Assembly (NCBI RefSeq): GCF_030531065.1
Contig: NZ_JAUNOQ010000002.1
Coordinates: 1 to 63,942 of the forward strand
DNA length: 63,942 nucleotides
Source of the DNA: Phascolarctobacterium sp.
Lineage (GTDB): Bacteria; Bacillota; Negativicutes; Acidaminococcales; Acidaminococcaceae
Reading direction: 5' to 3'
The notes beneath the pieces are model-generated. The model was not told where the DNA came from and made no database searches. It saw only the letters and a program-made list of their open reading frames with translations. This document shows positions 18,828 through 27,176 of the stretch, in pieces. A program made the position numbers and the translations under genes. Position 1 is the first letter of the stretch. The number at the start of each line of letters is the position of its first letter.

Positions 18828-18992
18828 AACGACGATGTATCTTACAGGCAGTTCTTCTGGCTTCGCTTCCTCGCATATCTTACCTTCCCAGATGGATTTC
18901 CAGTGGCATCAACAAGATACGCTCCACGTTACAGCGGCGGGACCGTGCCGGACTTACACCGGCTTCTCTATTAAGCTCGCGCACCTGTAATC
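18828..18992 (-). promoter_or_regulatory. Cobalamin riboswitch 2 (full-length form)
   Basis: On the minus strand it reads GCCGGTGTAAGTCCGGCAC, then GGTCCCGCCGCTGTAAC, a large variable arm and the B12 box AGCCAGAAGAACTGCCTGT. These are the hallmarks of a class I cobalamin riboswitch. It is followed by the hairpin CCTG-CGAGAGA-CGGG and AGAGATGT, nearly the same as in riboswitch 1. It has its own promoter (19015-19043). A 400-base leader with further hairpins, including a 12-bp GCGGCG/CGCCGC stem near 18510-18540, leads to the terminator at 18457-18488 and then the MsrA-like - mutA - mutB - meaB operon. Confidence 0.92.
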
Positions 18993-19014
18993 TCAATATC
19001 AACTTGTTAAGTTA

Positions 19015-19043
19015 ATTATACTCATTACTATTTGTTTTGTCAA
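19015..19043 (-). promoter_or_regulatory. Promoter of cobalamin riboswitch 2 / mut operon
   Basis: -35 TTGACA (19038-19043), 17-bp spacer ending TAATGAG, -10 TATAAT (19015-19020). The transcript would start about 15 bases before the aptamer. Confidence 0.88.
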
Positions 19044-19137
19044 CCATTTTTGAGAAAAATTTTTACTTTTCTATTTTTACTGCTTGCGACTGTATATGGA
19101 TAGGCGTTTTATAGGCGGCGCTGCGTGCAACGCATAA

Positions 19138-19174
19138 CAAAAAAGCGCCCAGCCACAACAGCCAGCGCTTTTAA
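19138..19174 (-). terminator. Terminator of the two-peptide unit
   Basis: Minus strand: AAAAGCGC and GCGCTTTT enclose a 16-nt loop and run into T6. It closes the short transcript that carries the two micro-ORFs. Confidence 0.82.
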
Positions 19175-19209
19175 AGTATACCTATATGCATTTTGTTAAA
19201 TACCGCCTA

Positions 19210-19266
19210 TTAGTGAATGTAGTAGAAGTTCAATTCATATAATGCTTTAACGAAGCTTTCCAGCAT
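19210..19266 (-). CDS. Micro-peptide B (18 aa), sibling of peptide A
   Basis: ATG with an excellent GGGAGG site 8 bases upstream encodes MLESFVKALYELNFYYIH. It aligns with the 19-residue peptide encoded just upstream: both have F-V-x-x-L near the middle and end in aromatic-x-Ile-His followed by TAA. The two lie on a short transcript with its own promoter and terminator. The peptide is amphipathic and aromatic-rich, too short for a standard membrane toxin. No family is recognised. Confidence 0.6.
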   Translation of the reverse strand: MLESFVKALYELNFYYIH

Positions 19267-19285
19267 AATACTCAACCTCCCTTAA

Positions 19286-19345
19286 TTAGTGAATCATGTA
19301 CCATTTAAAGCTGCACAGGGTTTCTACGAATTTATCAAAAGACAT
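19286..19345 (-). CDS. Micro-peptide A (19 aa), sibling of peptide B
   Basis: ATG preceded by AAAGGAAGTAAGG encodes MSFDKFVETLCSFKWYMIH. It resembles peptide B (F-V-x-x-L core and Y-x-I-H end), suggesting a tandem duplication kept under selection. The mRNA begins with a tight GTTAAG-GAAG-CTTAAC hairpin (19389-19374), as in many stable small mRNAs. Candidate roles are signalling peptide, small membrane-active peptide or translation-coupled regulator; nothing in the sequence decides. Confidence 0.55.
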   Translation of the reverse strand: MSFDKFVETLCSFKWYMIH

Positions 19346-19397
19346 GAGCCTTACTTCCTTTCGTACCTTATTTGTTAAGCTTCCTTAACATGGTTAT

Positions 19398-19426
19398 AGT
19401 ATAACACGCTGGCGCAATTTTGTCCA
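19398..19426 (-). promoter_or_regulatory. Promoter of the two-peptide unit
   Basis: -35 TGGACA (19421-19426), 17-bp spacer, -10 TATACT (19398-19403). The predicted start is next to the 5' hairpin at 19374-19389. Confidence 0.75.
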
Positions 19427-19520
19427 GCAGGGTCTTTTTATGTCCCGATATTTGCAGCGTAGCCTGCAAAGCCTGCAACCATGCGGCTTTACATAGATTT
19501 TACATCAGCGCATAGCCAAA

Positions 19521-19554
19521 GGCGCAGAAAAATTTTTTTAAAATTTTCTGCGCC
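19521..19554 (-). terminator. Hairpin after the trimeric autotransporter gene
   Basis: GGCGCAGAAAAAT and ATTTTCTGCGCC form a long perfect stem 13 bases past the stop codon. The T-run afterwards is only three bases, so termination may depend on the A/T-rich top of the stem. Confidence 0.6.
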
Positions 19555-19566
19555 CTGAGTGTTGCG

Positions 19567-20741
19567 TTATTGTTTTGCTTCCTGTTGCTGCATCAGCAAA
19601 GCCAGCTGCGCCTTAACCTCGGCCAGCTCGCCGCTCATATTTTCTAATTTTGCTTCCAGCTTAGCTCTGCTTTCCTTAGCTTTAGCACGCCTGCCGTCCA
19701 GCGCGAAGGACACGCCTAAATTTACCATATTGTCGTTATTACCCATGGTTCCGCCCACGCTGAGCATAATCGTTTCGTCAGGACGGTAAAATGCGCCTAA
19801 GGCCGCCGCCTGCTCGCCACGGTAATTGCCTAAGCCGACTGCAAAATTAAGCTTATCGTCCGGGTCGTAATCTAAAGGATGCAGTGCGGCTAACGCGGCC
19901 GCTCCCGCGCCCACCTTATCTATCTTGCTATCCAGCTTGTCAAAACGTCCGTCAATGCCGCGCTCCATATCGTCCACTCTTTGCTCTAAACGCGCGTCAG
20001 CGGTCTCGCGCGCAGTCGCTTCTGCGTTTATCGCTGCTATACGTTCTGTTTTTTCGTTTGCAACCGCTGTGTTAAGCTGCCCCACGTTCACCGCATCGGT
20101 ATCCGACGTTCCCGCCGCTACGTTGACCAAACGACGTTTAGTATTGTTGTTGCCAAACGATACAGTATCGCTCTCCGTCGCTTCGCTCCTAAAGCCAATC
20201 GCCACGCTACTACTAGCAGTTACGCTAGTACCAGCGCCTAGCGCCAAACCATAATTAGCCGTTACTTTTGTACCCTCGCCTAACGCTACAGCCAGCATAT
20301 TATGGGCCTTACTGTTTGCGCCGAAAGCTAAACTTGACGCTCCTCTAGCTTCAGAAAAATTACCCATAGCAACAGAATGATTACCAATAGACTTACTTCC
20401 TTGCCCTAAAGCTAAACTCCAATTTCCTTTAGATTCAGCTGTCATGCCGATGGCAACAGACCTATTCCCATTTGAAGTTGCACTATTACCTATAGCTATC
20501 GAATTATTGCCCTCAGCAGTAGGGGAGCCATTGCCACTTCCAGTAGCAATTACAGTTTGGCCTCCATCATCTTTTACTACACCGGCGAACGCCAACCCAT
20601 TGGCAAAACCTGTCGCCAAGAGCAAGCCCAAAGTTACGGAAAGCGCCAAGCCTTTTAAGCCTGCGCAGGCGCTTGTCCCCCCCTGTTACGTTTATGGTTC
20701 TTTTGAGAGTACAGCAAGTGTTGCTTATTAATGGATTTCAT
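19567..20741 (-). CDS. YadA-type trimeric autotransporter adhesin, out of frame at a G7 tract
   Basis: The main frame (19567-20649) has a hydrophobic export segment (LALSVTLGLLLATGFANGLAFA), Hep_Hag-type 14-residue repeats such as SIAIGNSATSNGNRSVAIG, a neck helix and a YadA C-terminal beta-barrel anchor (GVGNYRGEQAAALGAFYRP-like). A coiled coil follows the anchor (RAKLEAKLENMSGELAEVKAQ). This frame has only a TTG start with no ribosome binding site. The true ATG, with AAAGGAGGCGATAGA, is at 20741 and encodes MKSINKQHLLYSQKNHKRNR before running into a run of seven G and stopping at 20655. Eight G would join both parts into one ~390-residue adhesin with an extended signal peptide. So it is either phase-off or a sequencing-length error. 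Confidence 0.8.
20677..20683 (-). repeat. G7 homopolymer, candidate phase-variation tract
   Basis: Seven G on the coding (minus) strand, 58 bases inside the adhesin gene. Seven G place the start codon out of frame with the passenger; eight (or five) restore it. Confidence 0.7.
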
Positions 20742-20807
20742 TCTATCGCCTCCTTTAGTGTCTCGTTTATAATTTCTACGCTCTCGGCCAATCTCCTGCC
20801 GCTAAGG

Positions 20808-20854
20808 CAAAAAATAATAAGAGCCTTCGGTTCCCCAAAGACTCTTATTTATTA
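20808..20854 (-). terminator. Terminator of the MNT/HEPN pair
   Basis: Minus strand: AATAAGAG and CTCTTATT flank a loop with CTTTGGGGAACCGAAGG, followed by ATTTTTT. It ends the toxin-antitoxin operon. Confidence 0.82.
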
Positions 20855-20865
20855 TTCACGCTTCC

Positions 20866-21261
20866 TTACCAGCGTTCGCATAGATATGTCTCAATCCAGC
20901 CCAGTAGTGTTTCTACACTGTCGAGCAAACTTCTAATTTCTTCTTCAGTAACTTCATAATAATCGTCGTAGTCGCTATCACTACGAATATCAAAAGCGTC
21001 ACCTATGATAACAGAAGCTTCTACAGGAAAAATCCCGCTTTTTATATACTCTCTTCTAAAATAGGATATAACTCCTGCATGCTTACTGAAATCTTTTTTA
21101 TCTAAGGCCAGTACGCTACGCAAAGCATGAAAAACAGCATAGTAAGTCCTATTAGCCGCTCCTTCAAAATCGCCGTTCGCTATAAGTAGCTTAGCGGAAG
21201 CAAGCGAACGTTCCGCTTGCGCAAACCTATGCTTTGATAACGCCCTATGCTGCTCGTCCAT
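20866..21261 (-). CDS. HEPN-domain protein (toxin of MNT/HEPN pair)
   Basis: A 131-residue all-helical HEPN protein. The second helix carries NRTYYAVFHALRS with R38 and H45, the R-x(4-6)-H ribonuclease signature of HEPN toxins. FAQAERSLASAKLLIANGDFEGAA before it is the standard first helix. It overlaps the nucleotidyltransferase gene by 17 bp. In characterised MNT/HEPN systems the HEPN protein cleaves RNA and the MNT partner neutralises it by adding AMP to a tyrosine near the active site; tyrosines at 40 and 41 are available. The gene pair lies in an AT-richer accessory stretch. Confidence 0.82.
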   Translation of the reverse strand: MDEQHRALSKHRFAQAERSLASAKLLIANGDFEGAANRTYYAVFHALRSVLALDKKDFSKHAGVISYFRREYIKSGIFPVEASVIIGDAFDIRSDSDYDDYYEVTEEEIRSLLDSVETLLGWIETYLCERW

Positions 21262-21592
21262 ACCACTCTATCCCTTCTTTAATAACATTTTGATAGAATG
21301 GCATATACTTGGCCTTCTCTTCAAAATTCGTTTTATCCCTGAATAACACAGAAAGCAAAACATCATACTTCATCCCAACAGAAGCGGCAATTACGCTAAA
21401 CTGTTTACGATATTTTTTGACATTTTCTTGCGTATCGTTTATAACGATCATAATATCCATATCGGAATCAAAAGTATTATCGCCGCGAGCATAAGACCCG
21501 TACAAGATAATTTTTTCTATATCTGGACACATCTTTAATGCTTCTTGCTTAATTTCTTCAGCGATATTGAATAAATCCTGTCCCGTACACAT
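21245..21592 (-). CDS. Minimal nucleotidyltransferase (antitoxin of MNT/HEPN pair)
   Basis: A 115-residue MNT-type nucleotidyltransferase. GSYARG (32-37) and SDMD (43-46) form the GSxxxG...DxD active site for NTP and metal. The DNA overlap with the HEPN gene and the shared terminator make a two-gene operon. Expected role: nucleotidylation and silencing of the HEPN toxin. Confidence 0.82.
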   Translation of the reverse strand: MCTGQDLFNIAEEIKQEALKMCPDIEKIILYGSYARGDNTFDSDMDIMIVINDTQENVKKYRKQFSVIAASVGMKYDVLLSVLFRDKTNFEEKAKYMPFYQNVIKEGIEWYGRAA

Positions 21593-21674
21593 TGCCTTCG
21601 CCCCCTTTTTATAATTATATCATCGAACTCAACTTCTTCCAAGACATATCAAGGACAATAAAAACTTTAACGTC

Positions 21675-21713
21675 AAAAACCGCCGCGCCCGCAAAACTGC
21701 GACCGCGGCGGTC
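21675..21713 (-). terminator. Terminator after the AbrB-like membrane protein gene
   Basis: Minus strand: ACCGCCGCG and CGCGGCGGT pair and run into T5, right after the stop codon at 21720. Confidence 0.85.
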
Positions 21714-21719
21714 CAATCT

Positions 21720-22772
21720 TTAACCTGCTACTTCTTTATGCGGAAACATCCAACCCAAAAGCGGCGGCACGCAGATATTGATGACCAGCACGCGCACAAG
21801 CTGGTACGTCAAAATAATGGAAACGTTTTCGCCCATGCTCATGCCCGCCAGCGACATTTCGGCAATGCCGCCGGGAGCCATGGCCAGGAAAGCCGTAATT
21901 AAGCTAAAGCCGTAACGCTCGCTCAACACGTTAGCCATACCGATGCTGACGACGATTAAAAGCGCCGTACCCACCAGCACCAGCGGCACCACGCCCTTGG
22001 TTTTGGCAATGCGCCCGGCGTCCAGCTGCATGCCCATGAACAAACCGATGCTGACCTGCGCCGGGGCCATGAGCCAGAACGGCACGGGCTGCACGCCGTC
22101 GGCATAAACGGCGAACGCCGCCGTCGCCAAAATCGGGCCTAAAAGGCGCGGCGTCGGCAAATGCGTTTTGACGGCCACAAAGCTGCCCAGTATAACCAAG
22201 GGCACAAAAACCAGCCAATGCACGCCGCCCCTGTTAGGCAGGGCGACGCTGCTGCCCACCACCTGCGCGTCCAACAGCCAGATTACCAAAAACGGCACCG
22301 TAATAACCACGCCCAGCAGGCGGATAACCTGCATGACCATCACAGCGTTGGGGTTAATTTCTTTATCTTCCTCCGCCATCAGCATGGAAAGCGTCATGCC
22401 GCCGGGCAGCATGCCCATAATGCAGCTTTTAAGGTTTTCGTGAGAAATGCGCGACGCCGCCCACGCCAACGCCATACTGGCGGCTAAAATCACTACCGTC
22501 GCTTCGACGACGCCGCTCAATTCGTCTAAAAAGCTGCGCCACGTATCCGCCGTGAACACCGAGCCTATGCCGTACCCGGCGACCATTAAAGCGTATTCGC
22601 GCCACTGCTTCGGCCAGCTGACGCTCACGCGCTGCGCCAGGGTTTTACAAGCAACCGCTGTCAGCAAGCCTCCCAACAAAAAAGGGATGGGCAGGTGCGC
22701 GCTTTGCAGCAGCCGCCCAAGGCACAGGGCGGTAACGAATAACAGCAAACGATTCACAAGCATTTTCGCCAA
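21720..22772 (-). CDS. AbrB family membrane protein
   Basis: A 350-residue protein of about ten transmembrane helices in two repeats, the AbrB_dup architecture often labelled ammonia monooxygenase-like by mistake. Recognisable segments are PIPFLLGGLLTAVACK near the start, MGMLPGGMTLSMLMAEE in repeat one and MAPGGIAEMSLAGMSMGENVSI in repeat two; the paired PGG motifs are the family signature. Function is not established; a transporter is likely. It is last in the ysxC-side operon, 42 bp after the GTPase gene. Confidence 0.8.
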   Translation of the reverse strand: MAKMLVNRLLLFVTALCLGRLLQSAHLPIPFLLGGLLTAVACKTLAQRVSVSWPKQWREYALMVAGYGIGSVFTADTWRSFLDELSGVVEATVVILAASMALAWAASRISHENLKSCIMGMLPGGMTLSMLMAEEDKEINPNAVMVMQVIRLLGVVITVPFLVIWLLDAQVVGSSVALPNRGGVHWLVFVPLVILGSFVAVKTHLPTPRLLGPILATAAFAVYADGVQPVPFWLMAPAQVSIGLFMGMQLDAGRIAKTKGVVPLVLVGTALLIVVSIGMANVLSERYGFSLITAFLAMAPGGIAEMSLAGMSMGENVSIILTYQLVRVLVINICVPPLLGWMFPHKEVAG

Positions 22773-22814
22773 CTCCTCAGGATAAAACTTACGGTCTACA
22801 AGCGGATACGCCGT

Positions 22815-23465
22815 CTATTCTTCCACCGTTACGTCCGATGCGAGCACGTCCATAATACGGCCGATGAGCTCGCCGCGGGCAGTGTGCTGCGTGGAGGAAT
22901 AGGCGATGATATCCTGATTGCCCAGCCCCATTTCCCGCATGAACAAAGCCCGCTGCGCCATAGCCGCGCTTTTGGAAAGCTTATCGGCCTTGGTCAGCAC
23001 TATCTGCACCTTCAGGCCGCAGCTTTTGAGCCAATGGTAGCATTCCAGATCGCTGTCCATGGGTTTATGGCGAATATCGATAAGCTGGCACACCAGCCCT
23101 AGGTTTTCGCTTTCAGAAAGATATTTGCTGATGAAACCGGACCATTGCTCCTTATTATTGCGGTTGGTGCGGGCGAAGCCGTACCCGGGCAGATCTACCA
23201 GATAAAATCTGGCGCGTTCGTCCATGCCCTCGCTGACGCGCTTAGCCTCCAGCTCGTAAAAATTTATAGTCTGCGTCTTGCCCGGCGTAGCGCTGACACG
23301 CGCCAGGCCGTTGCGGCGGCACAGCGAATTGATTAAAGACGACTTGCCAACATTACTGCGGCCGATAAACGCCGCCTCGATCATTTTATCGCGGGGGTAC
23401 TGGTCGGCACGAACGGCGGAAGCCACATATTTAGAGCGAATAATATCCCAGGTTCCTTTACTCAT
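22815..23465 (-). CDS. ysxC: Ribosome biogenesis GTPase YsxC/EngB
   Basis: A 216-residue TrmE-Era-EngA-type GTPase needed for 50S subunit assembly. G1 is GRSNVGKSS, G3 DLPGYG and G4 TKAD. The order lon-ysxC is conserved in many Firmicutes, and the ATG lies one base after the lon stop codon. Confidence 0.95.
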   Translation of the reverse strand: MSKGTWDIIRSKYVASAVRADQYPRDKMIEAAFIGRSNVGKSSLINSLCRRNGLARVSATPGKTQTINFYELEAKRVSEGMDERARFYLVDLPGYGFARTNRNNKEQWSGFISKYLSESENLGLVCQLIDIRHKPMDSDLECYHWLKSCGLKVQIVLTKADKLSKSAAMAQRALFMREMGLGNQDIIAYSSTQHTARGELIGRIMDVLASDVTVEE

Positions 23466-23466
23466 G

Positions 23467-25791
23467 TCATTCCTCCAATGCTATTTGCAAAACGTCATCC
23501 AAATGTTCCACAGGAATAAACTGCATTTCTTTGCGCACATTATCCGGCAGCTCGTCCAAATCCTGCATATTGCGTTTGGGCAGCAGCACCGTTTTCACGC
23601 CGTAGCGGTAAGCGGCCAGCATTTTTTCCTTAATGCCGCCTACAGGCCACACCTTACCTGACAAAGTGATTTCGCCCGTCATAGCCAGCTTGCCCTTCAC
23701 GGGCTTGCCGGTTAAAGCGGACACCATAGCCGTAACCATGGTAACGCCGGCGGAGGGGCCGTCCTTAGGTACTGCGCCCTCCGGCAAATGGATATGCAGG
23801 TCTGTGTTCTCGCCGAAGGTGTCGGGCAAGCCCAAGGTTTTAGCGCGGCTGCGGATGTAAGTATAGCCGGCCTGCGCCGATTCCTTCATCACGTCGCCCA
23901 GCTGTCCCGTCAGCGTCAAGTTGCCCTTGCCCTTAAAGGCCAGCACTTCTACCTTCAGCAGCTCGCCGCCAACGCTGGTCCAGGCCAGGCCGTTGCACAC
24001 GCCCACGGAAGACTCCAGGCTGATGTCGTCGTCCATGAACAAAACCTTGCCCAAATACTTCTCCAGATTCTTTTCCGTTACCTGCGCCGCTTGCCCCTTG
24101 CCCTTAACGATACGGTAAGCTATCTTACGGCATACCGCCGCCAGCTTGCGCTCCAGATTGCGCACGCCCGCTTCGCGCGTATAGTCGTGAATCACGCGGC
24201 GGATAGCCTTCTCGCTGACAGCAACCTTATATTTATCCAGACCGTTGAGCTTTATTTCCTTCGGCAGCAGATGCAGCTGGGCAATCTTCACCTTTTCCTC
24301 ATCCGTATAGCTGCTCAGCTGGATAATTTCCATGCGGTCCAGCAGCGCCGGCGGGATGGTTTCCACCGTATTGGCGGTTACAATCCAGAAAACATGTGAT
24401 AAATCGAAGGGAAACTCGATAAAATGGTCGCTGAAAGCGTTGTTCTGCTCCGGGTCCAGCACCTCCAAAAGAGCGGACGCCGGGTCGCCGCGGAAGTCAG
24501 CGGCCATTTTGTCCACCTCGTCCAGCAAAAAGACGGGGTTCATGCAGCCCGCAGTCTGCATACCGTGAATAATACGTCCCGGCATGGAACCGATATAGGT
24601 ACGGCGATGACCGCGGATTTCGGCCTCGTCGCGAATACCGCCCAAGGACACGCGGGTAAATTTGCGGTCGATAGCGCGGGCGACGCTGTAGGCCAGGCTG
24701 GTCTTGCCCACGCCCGGCGGCCCCACCAAGCACAGGATGGGTCCACGGGAAGCAGGCGCAAGCGCGCGCACCGCCAGATATTCCATGATACGCTCCTTGA
24801 CCTTCTTCAAGCCGTAATGGTCGCTGTCCAATATTTTTTGCGCCCGCTGCAAATCGAAATTATCCTCGGTAAACTTGCCCCAGGGCAGCGACAGCAGCGC
24901 GTCAATATAGCTGCGGATAACCGCGCCGTCGGGAGTCATGGGCGGCATCTTAATCAAGCGGTTGAACTCCTTATCCAGCTTGGCCGCCACGTCCTGCGGC
25001 AGCGCCAGTTCCGCTACGCGCTTGCGGTATTCGGCTATTTCGCTCTGCACGTCCTCGGCCTCGCCCAGCTCCTTGCTAATGGCTTTAATCTGCTCCCGCA
25101 GATAATATTCCTTCTGGTTCTGCTCCACCTGAGCGTGTACCTGCTGCGAAATAGACTTGGCGACGTCGGCGATTTCCTGCTCGCGCGTCAGCAATTCGTA
25201 CAGATAACGCAGGCGTTCGTTGACTGCCGCCGTCTCCAGCACCCGCTCCTTTTCTTGCAAAGAAACGGGCAAATAGCCTGTTATCATATCGGCCACGCGC
25301 CCAGTATCCGGCTGCGCTTTAAAGGCCTGCACCACCTCGGCGTTAATCTTTTTCGTCAGCAGCACCCAATTTTCAAAGGCTTCCAAGAGCAAACGGCGCA
25401 ACGCTTCCGCTTCCGCCGCGTCGCCTGCGACGCTGGGCGCTATTTCGCCCTGTCCGACAAAGTAATCTTCGTTATCGCGGCTTACTTCCGTAACGTCGGT
25501 TAAACGCACGCGCTCCAAGCCTTCTACTAACAAACGCATAGCGCCGCTGGGCAGTGTCAGCTGCTGCTTAATTTCCGCCAGCACGCCCCAATTATATAAA
25601 TCGCTGACATTGATATCGGCGCGCGCGGCGTCTTTTTGCGCGGCCAGCAAAATGCGTTTATCTTCGTCCAAAGCGGCTTTTACGGCCGCCATGGATTTAT
25701 CGCGGCCCACGTCCACATTAACCAGCATTCCCGGCAGGATGACCAACCCGCGCAACGGCAAAAGCGGCTTAGTCAATAAAGTTCCAGCCAT
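23467..25791 (-). CDS. lon: ATP-dependent protease Lon
   Basis: A 774-residue LonA. It has an N-terminal substrate-binding domain (PLLPLRGLVILPGMLVNVDVGR), a coiled middle region, an AAA+ domain with Walker A GPPGVGKTS and Walker B FLLDEVDK, and a C-terminal serine-lysine protease domain with PKDGPSAGVTM (catalytic Ser) and the later Lys in GGIKEKMLAA. Degrades misfolded and regulatory proteins. Part of the tig-clpP-clpX-lon-ysxC run. Confidence 0.96.
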   Translation of the reverse strand: MAGTLLTKPLLPLRGLVILPGMLVNVDVGRDKSMAAVKAALDEDKRILLAAQKDAARADINVSDLYNWGVLAEIKQQLTLPSGAMRLLVEGLERVRLTDVTEVSRDNEDYFVGQGEIAPSVAGDAAEAEALRRLLLEAFENWVLLTKKINAEVVQAFKAQPDTGRVADMITGYLPVSLQEKERVLETAAVNERLRYLYELLTREQEIADVAKSISQQVHAQVEQNQKEYYLREQIKAISKELGEAEDVQSEIAEYRKRVAELALPQDVAAKLDKEFNRLIKMPPMTPDGAVIRSYIDALLSLPWGKFTEDNFDLQRAQKILDSDHYGLKKVKERIMEYLAVRALAPASRGPILCLVGPPGVGKTSLAYSVARAIDRKFTRVSLGGIRDEAEIRGHRRTYIGSMPGRIIHGMQTAGCMNPVFLLDEVDKMAADFRGDPASALLEVLDPEQNNAFSDHFIEFPFDLSHVFWIVTANTVETIPPALLDRMEIIQLSSYTDEEKVKIAQLHLLPKEIKLNGLDKYKVAVSEKAIRRVIHDYTREAGVRNLERKLAAVCRKIAYRIVKGKGQAAQVTEKNLEKYLGKVLFMDDDISLESSVGVCNGLAWTSVGGELLKVEVLAFKGKGNLTLTGQLGDVMKESAQAGYTYIRSRAKTLGLPDTFGENTDLHIHLPEGAVPKDGPSAGVTMVTAMVSALTGKPVKGKLAMTGEITLSGKVWPVGGIKEKMLAAYRYGVKTVLLPKRNMQDLDELPDNVRKEMQFIPVEHLDDVLQIALEE

Positions 25792-25856
25792 CTTATCACT
25801 CCTCGTATCTTCGTCGGCCGTCGCCGACGCTTTTCTTCCAAATATAACATCTTATA

Positions 25857-25889
25857 GAAAATAAGGGAGAAGGCGCTTACCTTCCCCCT
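25857..25889 (-). terminator. Weak terminator between clpX and lon
   Basis: Minus strand: GGGGGAAGG and CCTTCTCCC pair with one G-U and are followed by TTATTTTC. It may reduce readthrough from clpX into lon. Confidence 0.6.
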
Positions 25890-25904
25890 ACATTTTTTAA
25901 TTGC

Positions 25905-27155
25905 TTACTCCACAAGCATTTGCGGGTCGCAATGCTCACGCACAGTGGCTTCGGTAACGACGCATTTTTTCACGTCGTCACGGGAAGGTACGTCGTACAT
26001 TACGTTGCGCATAATGGATTCTATAATGGCGCGTAAGCCGCGGGCGCCGGCGCTGCGCTTTAACGCTTCTTCAGCGATAGCCTCCAAAGCCGCAGGCTCA
26101 AACTCCAGCTCTACGCCGTCCATAGCCAGAAAGCGTTGGTATTGCTTAACCAAGGCATTGCGCGGCTCGGTCAGAATCTTCACCAAAGCGGCCTTATCCA
26201 GGGAATTCAGCGTCACCACCACGGGCAAACGCCCGGCAAATTCCGGGATAATGCCAAACTTCATAATATCCTCCGGCAAAACCTTGCTGAAGGCTTCGTT
26301 GGTATTGATTTCTTCTTTTTTGCGGATGTCCGCCCCAAACCCCAAATTCTTCTTGCCGATGCGGGCGTTCACAATATGCTCCAGCCCGGCGAAAGCGCCG
26401 CCGCAAATAAACAGGATATTGGTGGTATCGATATTGATAAATTCCTGATGCGGATGCTTGCGCCCGCCCTTGGGCGGCACGCTGGCCACAGTACCCTCTA
26501 AAATTTTCAGCAAAGCCTGCTGCACACCTTCGCCGGAAACGTCGCGCGTAATCGAAACGTTTTCGGACTTGCGGGAAATCTTATCTATCTCGTCGATATA
26601 CACGATGCCGCGCTGCGCGGCTTCCACGTCGTAATCAGCGTTGCTGATGAGCTTCAGCAGAATATTTTCCACGTCCTCGCCCACATAACCGGCCTCGGTT
26701 AAGGTAGTAGCGTCGGCCATGGCGAAGGGCACCTGCAAAATCTTAGCCAAGGTCTGCGCCAAGAGCGTTTTGCCGCTGCCCGTGGGGCCCAGCATCAGGA
26801 TATTGGACTTTTGCAGCTCTACGTCCCGCTCTGCCTGCGGGTTCTGCATTTCGTAATTGATGCGCTTATAGTGATTGTAAACGGCTACGGACAAAGTCTT
26901 TTTGGCCTCGTCCTGACCGATTACATATTCGTCTAAAATAGCTTTTATCTCTTTCGGTTTAGGCAAATCGCCTACTTCGGCCACGCTGGCGGGAGCAGCC
27001 TGCTGGTTATCCTCGTCAAGCATATCTTTGCAGAATTCGATACACTCGTCGCAGATATACACACCGCGACCGGCAATCAGCCTGCGCACCTGTCCCTCGC
27101 GCTTGCCGCAGAAGGAACAGCACAGCTCATTGTCGTGATCATCGTCAAAACTCAT
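25905..27155 (-). CDS. clpX: ClpXP unfoldase ClpX
   Basis: A 416-residue AAA+ unfoldase. The N-terminal C4 zinc finger (CSFCGK ... [10 protein letters not shown]) recruits substrates. Walker A is GPTGSGKT and Walker [20 protein letters not shown] is the IGF-loop region contacting ClpP in LGF form. It lies 21 bp downstream of clpP. Confidence 0.96.
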   Translation of the reverse strand: MSFDDDHDNELCCSFCGKREGQVRRLIAGRGVYICDECIEFCKDMLDEDNQQAAPASVAEVGDLPKPKEIKAILDEYVIGQDEAKKTLSVAVYNHYKRINYEMQNPQAERDVELQKSNILMLGPTGSGKTLLAQTLAKILQVPFAMADATTLTEAGYVGEDVENILLKLISNADYDVEAAQRGIVYIDEIDKISRKSENVSITRDVSGEGVQQALLKILEGTVASVPPKGGRKHPHQEFINIDTTNILFICGGAFAGLEHIVNARIGKKNLGFGADIRKKEEINTNEAFSKVLPEDIMKFGIIPEFAGRLPVVVTLNSLDKAALVKILTEPRNALVKQYQRFLAMDGVELEFEPAALEAIAEEALKRSAGARGLRAIIESIMRNVMYDVPSRDDVKKCVVTEATVREHCDPQMLVE

Positions 27156-27176
27156 TTTGCAAATCTCCTTGGTATC

